Positions 35,470 through 44,216 of a stretch of DNA of 64,000 bases are shown piece by piece (the stretch's first letter is position 1; every line of letters starts with the position of its first letter). The notes beneath the pieces are model-generated. The model had not been told where the DNA came from. It saw only the letters and a program-made list of their open reading frames with translations, and did not search any database. The stretch is from Nitrospira sp. Lineage in GTDB: Bacteria; Nitrospirota; Nitrospiria; Nitrospirales; Nitrospiraceae. Location of the stretch: the NCBI GenBank assembly GCA_029194535.1, contig JARFXR010000003.1, positions 208,880 to 272,879 of the forward strand. Direction: 5' to 3'. A program made the position numbers and the translations under genes.

Positions 35470-38400
35470 ATGATGGACCGCCCCTATAAATTACATCTTC
35501 GCCTCCCATCAAGAACAAACAGCGTGACAATTCTGGTGTTTGCGGTTGTCCTTCTTGTCTTGGGATTCTGTGGCATTTGGTATTGGGGATATGTTGAAAC
35601 ACAGACCCTGCACTTGCAAGAACGCAATTTTCGGGCTTTGACGGTCACCGGCCAATCGCTGGCGGACAGGGTGGCAAACTATGAAAAAGTGCTCGGGTCC
35701 ATCGTCGAAGGCAATCCATGCTATCGAGGGGAGGACAGACGCTGCCCAGAGAATGATCGTCACAAGGCCTATGAGAAGGCCCTGCGAGAGCTTCAGGGCT
35801 TTAAAGCAGATGTGATGGTTACCAAGGCGGCCTACGAGGATGAGGGGCTCACCGCAAAGTTGGTCAGAGACAATGGGGCCTCATACATCAAATTGAGGTA
35901 TGTTCACCAAGATCGCATGAAGACGAAATGGAAAATCGAGGCTTCCGTCGACATCGGTACCGTGATGCGGCCATTGGTGACCGAGGAGATTTTTTCGGAT
36001 GTGCTCTTGGCGGATCGCATGGGCAGGGTTCTGTACCATCAACCGTCCAGGCGGGATCCTTCAGGGTTTGAATTCGACAATGTGTCGTCCCTCCTGCATC
36101 GGCTCAACGATCCGAGCAGAAGGGATGGCGGCGCGGAGAAATCCAGCGACAAAGGAACGAACGATGTCGTTTCAACCCTTCCGCTGTTCAACGATACACG
36201 GATCGGCGACGTGCCCTATACGATCTATGCTCAGGCTGCGGTTCTGCCGGCTCAGAAGGGAGCGACTCAACCGTTGATTCTCGTGGGCATCGTTCCCGCC
36301 GGACAGTTTCACGCCGAGGCTCGCGCCATACCACTCAACCATCTTCTGCTCGTGGCCGGGCTCTTGCTCACCCTCTTCTTTGTGCTGCCGTACGTCAAGC
36401 TGGTAGCAACGTCGCCTACTGAACGACTGACTCCTATCTCCGTCACAATTTTGATCGTGTCCTCCCTCCTAGGAACCGCCCTGCTGACATTCGGTCTCGC
36501 CGCTTTCGCGACATATCACAACTTGGAGCAACACTTGAATGTGCGGTTGAAAACGGTCTCAGAGGACATTAGGAAGCGGGTTCAGCTGAATGTGGAGCAT
36601 GCCCTGCAACAACTCGCTGCGTTTGATGAATCGTGCGATTCGAAGTTGGATTGCTGGCGCAGACTGAGGAATCCGGCAATTGAACCGAAGGAAACAGATG
36701 AACCTCATTTGGCACAGCGCTTGTGTATAGCAGTGAATGCGGGCGGCGACGAGAAAGGGTTTTCCTTTTTCTCGACGGCGTCCGATACGTGCTCGGAGCA
36801 CCAACGCACGAATGGTGATGCGCACGTCGTCTTTCCTGATGTGAACACCATATTTTGGGTTGGCTCGACGGGAGAGCTTAAAGTCCTCCGATCACGGGAG
36901 CCGGACCCATGGAAACACGTGAATCTTAAAGAGCGACAGTATGTGCGCCGCATCTGGGAAGATGAAACATTCACAGGCGGACATGATGGGAGAAAGTTCT
37001 GGATTCAGTCCATTTATTCTTGGACGACCGGCAACAACTACGCCGTGCTTTCGCTGAAAAGCACGGCCTCCTCTGAGAGGGACAATCTCGCTCGACCGAT
37101 CGTGGCGGCACTGGAAGTCAGGTTGCCCTCGGTTACAGGCGTCGGCGTGCCTCCCGGAATGGGGTTCGCCGTGATCAATCAGGACGGCGAGGTCCTGTTC
37201 CACTCGGATTCACGACGGAATCTGCGCGAGAACTTATTCGAAGAGACTGATAGAGAGGCTGGGCTCCGACAGGCCGTGTTCGCCCGCGCGACCACTCAAT
37301 TAGACGGGCGCTATTGGGGGAAGGATCGGCATTTCCATATCGCGCCGCTTTTCCTCCCGAAAGAGATCCATGAATCTCCGGATGTTCACTGGTCGCTGGT
37401 CACCTACTGGGACAGAGACATGCTGCGGGGCTTGAATCTTCGCGCCCTCTATTCAAGCGGCGCATTGTTCTTTATCTATGCAATCATTTCATTGAGCATC
37501 GGAATCCTGGGGTGGTGGATTTATTCACGGGTGAATGTGACGGCTTCTCTAAGGGTGTGGCCGCAGTCGGAGCACCGCCATCAGCTCGTCCTTGTATTGC
37601 TCGTTGCTTCGTTGATCGCAGTGGGCATCTGGTACGTGCGCCCTCATTCCTATCCCGACATGTTGTTGTGGGGACTCCTACCACCGTTTGTCGCGGCGGT
37701 AGCAGTGTGGTTCATCATTCAGACGGATCCTCGTCCCACCGGCCATGACAAGACAGATGTGTCGGCCCGGCGGAGATATGGCCGGTCCTATGGGCTGTTG
37801 GTGACGGCGGGATTGCTGGCTTTTGTAGTGATACCGGCACTCGTGATCTTTCGAGTCGCGGTGGATGTAGAGTGGCGGCTACTGGCCAAATTCGCTCTGT
37901 TCGATCTTGATAGTGAGCGCAGGCTTCAGGCTCAGAAGGTTCGTGAATCTTATCCCTCTACGGTATTCCATAACACAGACCACACTGGCGAGGTTCGAAC
38001 CGAGTTCATCCGAGAGTTTTCAGACTCGAATACTGTATCTATCGATTTCCCGTTCCAACCTTGCCTAGAGGCGAGTCAGAACTGTCAGGAAGCTCCTACA
38101 AATGTGGTCCAGCGAGGGGATGAACGGCTGATTCGATGGTTGCACCAAGTCATTGATAGACCTCGAATCGGCTACAGTAGAGACGAGACCGAAATGTTCC
38201 TGGAAACGCCTGAACAGTGGCACGAACCGAAATGGGGAACCCTGGGGTTTAAGGACCAGTATCAGGGAACTGTTCCCCCGATCAACTTGTACTCAATCAC
38301 TTCGCCCATCCCGCCATGGCTCTATTCGCTGTTGGTCTTTGGCTGCTTGATTCCATTGGCAGCGCTCCGAGCTAGGAATACTTATGCATTCGCCGCAGTC

Positions 38401-39219
38401 ATTTGTGTGCTTGGAGGATCGCTTTGGTTCGGATTGGTCGGAGAAGCGTTTGCACTTCTGGCAGTGATCGCCTTGATCTATGGGGCCTGGTATGTTTTGC
38501 CGATGTTTGCTGCGCAGCGCGTTCTTCCCATGGATTTGCCTCATCCTTCAATGGATTCGACAGCAGGAGATGAAAGGAAAGGGACTGCCGAAATGGTTGA
38601 GCATCCTAAACCACCTGACGGATGGTCGTCGGGCCTGTGGGATCTGTTCGCCAGGGAAATCTCCGGCTTGCGCAACGGGCTGCGCTTGACTGGGATTCCG
38701 TGGTCGAACGAACTGACGAAGTCTCATGAGACAATTTTGAAACGAGACATCGAGGAGGATTTTGAGGTCGTGAAGGAGCGCCTCATTCGAGAGATCCTGG
38801 AGGCGGCACAAGAGCAGTACATGCAGATTTGGGAGAAGTGCACCGAGTCTCAGCGACGGTCATTGTTTAATCTGGCGCGGGACGGCTTTCTGCACACCAG
38901 AAATCCGGATATCGGGCCGTTGTTAAAAAGGGGCTTGATCGTAGGGGATCTAAATCTGCGTCCGATGAATAAGAGTTTTCGTCGTTTCGTCATCATCATG
39001 GGCTTGAAAGAGCATCTTGATGAAGACGCCGCCCAAACAAGGACCAGTCCGTGGTTCCAGGTGTCGAGACCGATCGGAGCAGGGCTGCTGCTCATCATGG
39101 TATTTTTGGTGTTGACGCAGGAACAGTATCGAGCCATCACGCTCGCCTTCCTGGGCGTGCTGCCGGGACTCTTAGGCGCATTCTCGCCGGCGCTGACTGC
39201 GCACAAGAGAGAAGCGTGA
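35470..39219 (+). CDS. Large multi-pass membrane sensor-like protein
   Basis: This 1249-aa protein has no recognised kinase or cyclase output. A TM at about 20-40 leads to an extracytoplasmic region (45-285) with Cache-like features (VLLADRMGRVLYHQPSRR). TMs at about 290-310 and 325-350 precede a second large outside region (350-640) with another Cache-like motif (GFAVINQDGEVLFHSDSR). Further TMs near 645-780, a third soluble part (785-905) and TMs at 915-990 follow. The cytoplasmic part (about 1010-1190) is helical and ends RRSLFNLARDGFLHTRNPDI and LLKRGLIVGDLNLRPMNKSF, a winged-helix-like segment, before two last TMs. I infer ligand sensing. Confidence 0.65.
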   Translation: MMDRPYKLHLRLPSRTNSVTILVFAVVLLVLGFCGIWYWGYVETQTLHLQERNFRALTVTGQSLADRVANYEKVLGSIVEGNPCYRGEDRRCPENDRHKAYEKALRELQGFKADVMVTKAAYEDEGLTAKLVRDNGASYIKLRYVHQDRMKTKWKIEASVDIGTVMRPLVTEEIFSDVLLADRMGRVLYHQPSRRDPSGFEFDNVSSLLHRLNDPSRRDGGAEKSSDKGTNDVVSTLPLFNDTRIGDVPYTIYAQAAVLPAQKGATQPLILVGIVPAGQFHAEARAIPLNHLLLVAGLLLTLFFVLPYVKLVATSPTERLTPISVTILIVSSLLGTALLTFGLAAFATYHNLEQHLNVRLKTVSEDIRKRVQLNVEHALQQLAAFDESCDSKLDCWRRLRNPAIEPKETDEPHLAQRLCIAVNAGGDEKGFSFFSTASDTCSEHQRTNGDAHVVFPDVNTIFWVGSTGELKVLRSREPDPWKHVNLKERQYVRRIWEDETFTGGHDGRKFWIQSIYSWTTGNNYAVLSLKSTASSERDNLARPIVAALEVRLPSVTGVGVPPGMGFAVINQDGEVLFHSDSRRNLRENLFEETDREAGLRQAVFARATTQLDGRYWGKDRHFHIAPLFLPKEIHESPDVHWSLVTYWDRDMLRGLNLRALYSSGALFFIYAIISLSIGILGWWIYSRVNVTASLRVWPQSEHRHQLVLVLLVASLIAVGIWYVRPHSYPDMLLWGLLPPFVAAVAVWFIIQTDPRPTGHDKTDVSARRRYGRSYGLLVTAGLLAFVVIPALVIFRVAVDVEWRLLAKFALFDLDSERRLQAQKVRESYPSTVFHNTDHTGEVRTEFIREFSDSNTVSIDFPFQPCLEASQNCQEAPTNVVQRGDERLIRWLHQVIDRPRIGYSRDETEMFLETPEQWHEPKWGTLGFKDQYQGTVPPINLYSITSPIPPWLYSLLVFGCLIPLAALRARNTYAFAAVICVLGGSLWFGLVGEAFALLAVIALIYGAWYVLPMFAAQRVLPMDLPHPSMDSTAGDERKGTAEMVEHPKPPDGWSSGLWDLFAREISGLRNGLRLTGIPWSNELTKSHETILKRDIEEDFEVVKERLIREILEAAQEQYMQIWEKCTESQRRSLFNLARDGFLHTRNPDIGPLLKRGLIVGDLNLRPMNKSFRRFVIIMGLKEHLDEDAAQTRTSPWFQVSRPIGAGLLLIMVFLVLTQEQYRAITLAFLGVLPGLLGAFSPALTAHKREA

Positions 39220-39383
39220 GACAGCGTCATCCGCATAACTTCAGAGAACAACCAGGACTTCCAGATCAGCACGAACGGGAAAGAGGCAAACATGAGGTGA
39301 GGTCTTGTTGATACATCAATTCGCTTCGGAGCGAAATCGCTCGCTCACTTATCCTCACGGCTTGTCTCGAAGCCGGTAAGCCT

Positions 39384-39495
39384 CTAGGTGAGCACCAACA
39401 CGCCTTTGGCTTTGATACCCTGGTACATCGCATCCGGCGCCAAATCAATTTGTCCAGGCCAAGCGATAGCGCCATGATCAAGGTCAGTACGATCC
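39384..39495 (-). pseudogene. DUF2442 gene, 3' remnant
   Basis: The minus strand reads DHGAIAWPGQIDLAPDAMYQ then GIKAKGVLVLT and TAG at 39384. This matches the C-terminus of the intact DUF2442 gene at 61531 (DHGAVAWPGPIDLAPDAMYQ, EIKVKGVLVLT) almost residue for residue, and the DNA is similar too. The first two-thirds of the gene are absent. Confidence 0.8.
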
Positions 39496-39649
39496 AACGC
39501 AGACCCCATCCGCCTTGACTCCATCCCCTGTCAGGTGTAACTAACGCGCGGTGGTCATCGTCACAAGATTCACTGACTACATAATTGAGCTTATGTCGCG
39601 ATAGCGGCACTGACGTCGCTCGACACATCTCACAACCTGGAGGGGGACC

Positions 39650-39952
39650 ATGGCACAAAAGAAACGGAAGGCATCCAAACCCACGAAACGGGCTTCCAAA
39701 TCCGTACCTGGAGGAAAACAACTCCCCGGCGAACTGGCGTCGAAGTTGGTCAAGAAGATGGCTGCAAAGCAAAAAATCTCCATCAATCTCACCGAAGAGC
39801 AATTTGCCGAGCTGATGAGAAACTTCAAGCCGAAAGGTGGCCGATTCAATCCAAAGGTTCCGTTCCAAATCGATTTCAGATGCGGCACTCGTGGGAAGGC
39901 GCGTCTCCCGGTCGCAAGCTGCGCTTACTGGAGCGATACTTGCTGCGCCTAG
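39650..39952 (+). CDS. Candidate RiPP precursor peptide for SagB-type enzyme
   Basis: A strong GGAGGGGG precedes ATG 39650. The 100-aa product has a very basic N-terminus (AQKKRKASKPTKRASK), a helical leader-like part (KISINLTEEQFAELMRNF) and a C-terminal tail with Cys 78, 91, 98 and 99 in a Ser/Thr/Trp/Tyr-rich setting (VASCAYWSDTCCA). The layout of leader helix then short Cys/Ser/Thr-rich core is that of azole-type RiPP precursors. The SagB-like dehydrogenase gene overlaps its 3' end, which supports the pairing. I do not recognise the family, and no cyclodehydratase gene is adjacent. Confidence 0.6.
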   Translation: MAQKKRKASKPTKRASKSVPGGKQLPGELASKLVKKMAAKQKISINLTEEQFAELMRNFKPKGGRFNPKVPFQIDFRCGTRGKARLPVASCAYWSDTCCA

Positions 39953-41049
39953 CGGGTCGGCGGCAGGGCTCAGGACCACGCGCTCCAAGGATCCGGCGGG
40001 CGAGTTGCCTTGTCGGGTACTGGCGAAATGACGAGTTTGTACTTGAGAACTATCTTGCGCGGACTCAAACCACGGTATCCTTGCCGGTCCTCCAGGTCTT
40101 GACGACTCTCAAGGACGGTATTTCCCTCCGTGTCTGTGAGCGCGCGTTCGCTGCTCTCCCAAAGGGACACACCATTCTACGGAGGCTGCTTCGGCAAGGA
40201 CTGCTGATGATTGAAGGCTCTGATACCGAACGGCGGGACGCTCAGCTTGAGCAGTCGTGGGAATGGGGGCCCAGTTGCCGGTTTTTCCACTTCGTGACGC
40301 AACGAGTTCCCTATGAGCCGGATCTCGCCGTCCAAAGACGAAGCCTCGCACGATACGCCGGACGTGTGCCGCCTCCGCCGGCATACAAGGAGTTTCCACG
40401 CCGCCGGTTGACGCGCCTTGATGCATGCGACGGTGACGCGGGAGAATTTTGGGATGTGCTCCGCCGGCGGCGGACACGCCGACGGTTTTCGCGCCGGCCA
40501 TTGACACGGAAACAACTCGCCACCCTGTTATTCTGGACGTGGGGACGCACGCATGAGATTCAAAGCCCGGTGGGCTCCTATCTCCTCAAGACGTCGCCTT
40601 CTGGCGGGGCCAGGCACTCGATCGAGGTCTACCCGCTCATTCGTAACGTGGAAGGTGTTCCCGCCGGCTTGTACCATTACTCCGTCAAGCGACATGCCCT
40701 TGAGTACTTACAAGCCCCACTCTCACAGGGCCGTCTTGTGCGGCTCATGGCCGGGCAACCATGGTTTCGCAATGCGCCGGTGGTCTTCTTCATGACCGCC
40801 ATCGTGGAGCGCAGCATGTGGAAGTACAAGCACGACCATGCCTACCGCGTCCTGTTGCTCGATGCCGGACACCTCGGCCAGACGTTTCATCTCGTGTGCA
40901 CCCACCTCGGTCTCGCGCCCTTCACCTCTTCCGCCAAGCTCGACACGGAGATTGAAAAGGAGCTCGGCATCGACGGCATCGGCGAGATCTCCCTCTACGT
41001 GGCAGCCGCGGGGATTCCTGAGCAGGGTCCGGCCCCCGCTGAGTGGTAG
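39940..41049 (+). CDS. SagB-type (nitroreductase-fold) dehydrogenase
   Basis: TTG 39940 (GGAG 6 nt upstream) gives a 13-bp overlap with the precursor gene; an ATG at 39880 would give 389 aa but a 73-bp overlap. The hallmark SagB segment TSPSGGARHSIEVYPLIRNV, GLYHYSVKRHALEYL and the nitroreductase core (RRTRRRFSRRPLTRKQLATL, LLDAGHLGQTFHLVCTHLGL) are present. SagB enzymes use FMN to oxidise azolines to azoles in TOMM-type RiPPs or act on other substrates. Its last codons run into the broken DUF899 gene. With no YcaO protein nearby, the true reaction is open. Confidence 0.8.
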   Translation: MLRLAGRRQGSGPRAPRIRRASCLVGYWRNDEFVLENYLARTQTTVSLPVLQVLTTLKDGISLRVCERAFAALPKGHTILRRLLRQGLLMIEGSDTERRDAQLEQSWEWGPSCRFFHFVTQRVPYEPDLAVQRRSLARYAGRVPPPPAYKEFPRRRLTRLDACDGDAGEFWDVLRRRRTRRRFSRRPLTRKQLATLLFWTWGRTHEIQSPVGSYLLKTSPSGGARHSIEVYPLIRNVEGVPAGLYHYSVKRHALEYLQAPLSQGRLVRLMAGQPWFRNAPVVFFMTAIVERSMWKYKHDHAYRVLLLDAGHLGQTFHLVCTHLGLAPFTSSAKLDTEIEKELGIDGIGEISLYVAAAGIPEQGPAPAEW

Positions 41050-41297
41050 ACGAGGAGTTGCGCGCGCCCGCAGAGGAGGTCCGGCAGCGCGGCGCTCCCC
41101 TCGTCGGTCTCAAAATGGTACTCTTTGTCGATCCGAACCCACGGTAATGCCTGCCGCCGCTGCGCCACCTCGTCGGTGCGCCGCGTGAGATCCTTCTCCT
41201 CCTTGAGCAGCTCGAACCGCGCAGCGAGCCACTCTTCACGAGAGACGGCCCTGGGATGTTCAGGTTTGCCCTGATGTCCGATTGCGCCCATCGTCAT
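41043..41297 (-). pseudogene. DUF899 family gene, truncated
   Basis: From ATG 41297 the minus frame gives HPRAVSREEWLAARFELLKE, DLTRRTDEVAQRRQALPWVR and LLVYH, the conserved N-terminus of thioredoxin-fold DUF899 proteins (normally over 200 aa). Homology stops exactly at YH (41043), where the SagB-gene 3' end begins. The rest of the gene is not in the window. It is a junction scar. Confidence 0.8.
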
Positions 41298-41315
41298 AAT
41301 CGGTCTCCCTTCTCT

Positions 41316-41693
41316 TCACGTTGCATCCACGAGGCCGCTGCTCCCTGGAAACTCCCTGACCGGCCGCACCTCCATGCTCCCGAACCGCACTGACGGAAAC
41401 TTCGAGGCCACCTGGACGGCCTCGTTCAGATCTCTGGCGTTGATGAGAAAAAACCCGCCGACCTGCTCCTTCGTTTCAGCAAAGGGACCATCGGTCACGG
41501 ACAACATCCCGTTTCGAACTCGCACTGTCATTGCCGTTTGAATTGATTCGAGTGCCTCCACCCCACTGAGATGGCCGCTCTGCTTCAACGCTTCGCAGTA
41601 AGCCACGGTCTCTTCCATAATTGCGTCGCACTGGCTTTTGGACATGGAATCCAGCAACTTCTCTTCGTGGCAACAGAAGAGTAGATATTTCAT
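41316..41693 (-). CDS. YCII-related / DGPFAE family protein
   Basis: The 125-aa protein starts at ATG 41693 with GGAGGTG 7 nt upstream. MKYLLFCCHEEKL, GVEALESIQTAMTVRVRNG, LSVTDGPFAETKEQVGGFFL and VRPVREF are the standard motifs of the YciI-like DGPF family, small ferredoxin-like-fold cytoplasmic proteins often next to ECF sigma factors. No sigma gene is present here. The biochemical role is unknown. Confidence 0.88.
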   Translation of the reverse strand: MKYLLFCCHEEKLLDSMSKSQCDAIMEETVAYCEALKQSGHLSGVEALESIQTAMTVRVRNGMLSVTDGPFAETKEQVGGFFLINARDLNEAVQVASKFPSVRFGSMEVRPVREFPGSSGLVDAT

Positions 41694-41703
41694 AGCTTCG
41701 CAC

Positions 41704-41993
41704 CTCCGAGGTGTACGTGAACCGCTGCGCTTGTCAGATAGTCGTGCGCGACGCGCGAAATCGACATCGGGTCACTGCTGAAGTGAATCAATCAGTTAGG
41801 AGGACTTGCCGTCGGCAATGCCGAAGAGGGCGCGTTCAAGAGAGATCGAGATGCTTGACGATACGCAACACGAGGTCCGGTTGCTCTGCACTATCTTTGA
41901 TATCTACCGCCCACCAGCTGACGGGGACCCGCTCGGTCGCAGCCCGAGATCCCTGGTTCAGGAATCTTGGGGGCATCAATGGGAACGGCGAAC
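41704..41993. other. Intergenic, no feature seen
   Basis: Frames here lack ribosome sites and family motifs. Nothing to report. Confidence 0.4.
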
Positions 41994-43718
41994 TTACTTG
42001 CGGGGTAGGAGCGATGGCTCTCCCGTGCCTCCGCCTTGCTGAATCGGCGCGTCGATGTCTGCAGTTGACCAGACGGTGCTGAACTTCGCCTTGACACGGT
42101 CAGCCTCATCCATCCGTCCTTGCCGGCGCAGCGCCAGTTCCAGACCAGCCAACGACCAGCCGTTGTCAGGAAAGCGCTTCAGATCCTGCCGGAATGCCTG
42201 CTCCGCCTCGGTGGCCCGATCGGCCCGCAGCAACATCATCCCGAGTTCCTGCCTGACGGGCACTGACCATTCGGGCGGTTCGCCATACGTGAGGGCGTCC
42301 TCGAATCGCGCTCCCTCGCGGAGGTGCGTGATCGCCGCGCCGGCGGCTCCCTTCGCCTCTGCGACATGTCCGGCCAGCACCTCGGTGGCAATGCGAAGGA
42401 TCGCGCCTGATGTATTGAACTCGAGTCGAAGCGAGGCAACGTCGGGATTCTCTGCCGTCGCGCGCACCTGGTGCAGCGCCTCCTCTGCTTCCTTGATCTT
42501 GCCTGTGGCAGTCAAGGCCCGGCCACGCGCGTACTGCCACATCGCCCTGGCATATGCCAGATCTTCCCCTGGAGCCGGCGCCTCAAGAATGTCCTGCCAG
42601 CGCGCGAATCGCACCAGCATTTGAAGATGTCGCGTGTCATGATGCTGCAAGAAGGTCATCCCCGGTGCGCGCAGCAAGTCCGGGGGCGCAATCGCTCTCA
42701 TCTTCTCGGTGGCCGTCATGGTCTGGCGGCTGCGGCCGATCATGCTGGCTGCGAAGGCCAGAAAGTCATAGTTGTGCGGGTAGTACCCGAGCGTGTAAAT
42801 CCCGTGCTGTGGACGATGATCTCCGATGTACACCTCATCAGCATGCACCGCGTGCTCGTTGGCCGTGATGGCATCCAAATACCGACCCACGCGAATGTAG
42901 ATATGCCCAGGCATGTGCACGATATGTCCGGCTCCGGGCATCACGACGGCGAGGCGCTCGGCGGCCGCTACGGCACGCTCCGGTTGCGCGGCTTCGACCG
43001 CATGGATGTAGAGATGGTTCGCGCCAGGATGATTCGGGTCTGCGGCAAGCGCCCGGTCGAGCTGTTTGAGAATCTCCGGCGTCTCGGTCCGCGGTTGCCC
43101 TTCGGCGGTCCAGTAATTCCACGGACTGAGGTCCATCAACGCCTCGGCGTACAGTGTGGCAACCTCGTCGTCCTCTGCATACCGCTGAGCGACGTCGCGC
43201 AGCGCTTGGGCGTAGGCCGCATCCAGCATCGCTCGATCCTTCGGCGGATCAGCGGCGTAACGTGCGGCCAGCGCACGGATCAGAGCACGCTCCTTCGCGC
43301 TGGCTGATGTCTCGCGCGCGATTGCCTTCTGGCTCGCGTCGTACGCGGCCAGCGCTGCCTCGCGCTCCATAGGAGCGTTGATATTGGGGCCCTGTGCGAG
43401 CGCGACTCCCCAATGGCACATGGCACAGTCGGGGTCCAATCGAGACGCCTCTTCAAACGCGCGAACCGCCTCCGCATGGTTAAACGCATAGTAAAGCCTC
43501 AGTCCTTGATCGAAATAGCGCTGCGCCTGCGGCACGCTCGTGGTGATCGCGTAGTGATGTGTGCCGAGATTATCGAACAGCGGCACTGCAGCAGGCGCCG
43601 GCTCCGACGGGGTGGCAGAGACGGCATCACCGAGCAGCACGAGCGTCAACAGGGCCGCCATTGCTTGTGCGATGACAAGGGATCGCCTCGTTCGCTCGGT
43701 ACTTGTACCAGAGTTCAT
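41994..43718 (-). CDS. Exported TPR-repeat protein
   Basis: ATG 43718 has GGAGAAG upstream; the in-frame GTG at 43748 has none. The 574-aa product has an N-terminal signal segment (VIAQAMAALLTLVLLGDAVS) and tandem TPR-like helices (FDQGLRLYYAFNHAEAVRAF, ALDRALAADPNHPGANHLYI-like, ERAVAAAERLAVVMPGAGHI). DPDCAMCHWGVALAQGPNIN belongs to a widespread exported TPR family; its CxxCH is probably part of that family motif rather than a proven haem site. Likely a periplasmic scaffold. Confidence 0.75.
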   Translation of the reverse strand: MNSGTSTERTRRSLVIAQAMAALLTLVLLGDAVSATPSEPAPAAVPLFDNLGTHHYAITTSVPQAQRYFDQGLRLYYAFNHAEAVRAFEEASRLDPDCAMCHWGVALAQGPNINAPMEREAALAAYDASQKAIARETSASAKERALIRALAARYAADPPKDRAMLDAAYAQALRDVAQRYAEDDEVATLYAEALMDLSPWNYWTAEGQPRTETPEILKQLDRALAADPNHPGANHLYIHAVEAAQPERAVAAAERLAVVMPGAGHIVHMPGHIYIRVGRYLDAITANEHAVHADEVYIGDHRPQHGIYTLGYYPHNYDFLAFAASMIGRSRQTMTATEKMRAIAPPDLLRAPGMTFLQHHDTRHLQMLVRFARWQDILEAPAPGEDLAYARAMWQYARGRALTATGKIKEAEEALHQVRATAENPDVASLRLEFNTSGAILRIATEVLAGHVAEAKGAAGAAITHLREGARFEDALTYGEPPEWSVPVRQELGMMLLRADRATEAEQAFRQDLKRFPDNGWSLAGLELALRRQGRMDEADRVKAKFSTVWSTADIDAPIQQGGGTGEPSLLPRK

Positions 43719-43885
43719 ACGCTTCTCCGATTCAGTGAGGCTGAACACGATCCCCGTTCCTCCAACCGCGACGATCTAATTGTGGCGAGGCTAGCCGCCC
43801 TGCACCTGAGAGTCAAGCGGCTGACTTACCGGCACCGACAGGAATCAGCCGGCATGCTTGCGTGTGACCGCGAGGATCGCCTCTA

Positions 43886-44053
43886 TTAGGAGACTTTCTT
43901 CAACGTGACCGTCGCCTGCCTTTCTCCCGGCAGGCTCGGGTCATCGAGGTTGTCCGTATATCGGATACGCTCGTGCGGCACGAGGTCGAGGTACTCGCCG
44001 CCAAAGGAGTGGCTCTCGCCTGTGGTGAAAAGGGAGTCGAATCGGATTCGTTG
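43886..44053 (-). pseudogene. AHSA1/SRPBCC family fragment
   Basis: The minus frame reads TTGESHSFGGEYLDLVPHER, IRYTDNLDDPSLPGERQATV and TLKKVS then TAA. This is the central part of SRPBCC proteins related to activator of Hsp90 ATPase. Both the N-terminal third and the last 40 or so residues are missing, and a TAG lies just upstream. Confidence 0.75.
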
Positions 44054-44216
44054 CTACAACGAGTGCGCCTTTCCAGGGGTGAGGAGTGACGAGGTCGACG
44101 AACAGCCCCTGCACTGTAGTCGAACGGGGTTCGGGAAATCGACATCACGGTCAATGATAGTTTCTGCGCCGAACCTTTACACATCCAGATCGTGGCTCGG
44201 CTCGTATAACCAGGTA

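Noticed and set aside
43370..43440. Haem c site (CxxCH) in the TPR protein
   Set aside because: The Cys-Ala-Met-Cys-His lies in a conserved TPR helix motif (DPDCAMCHWG) of the family, so I do not claim haem binding.
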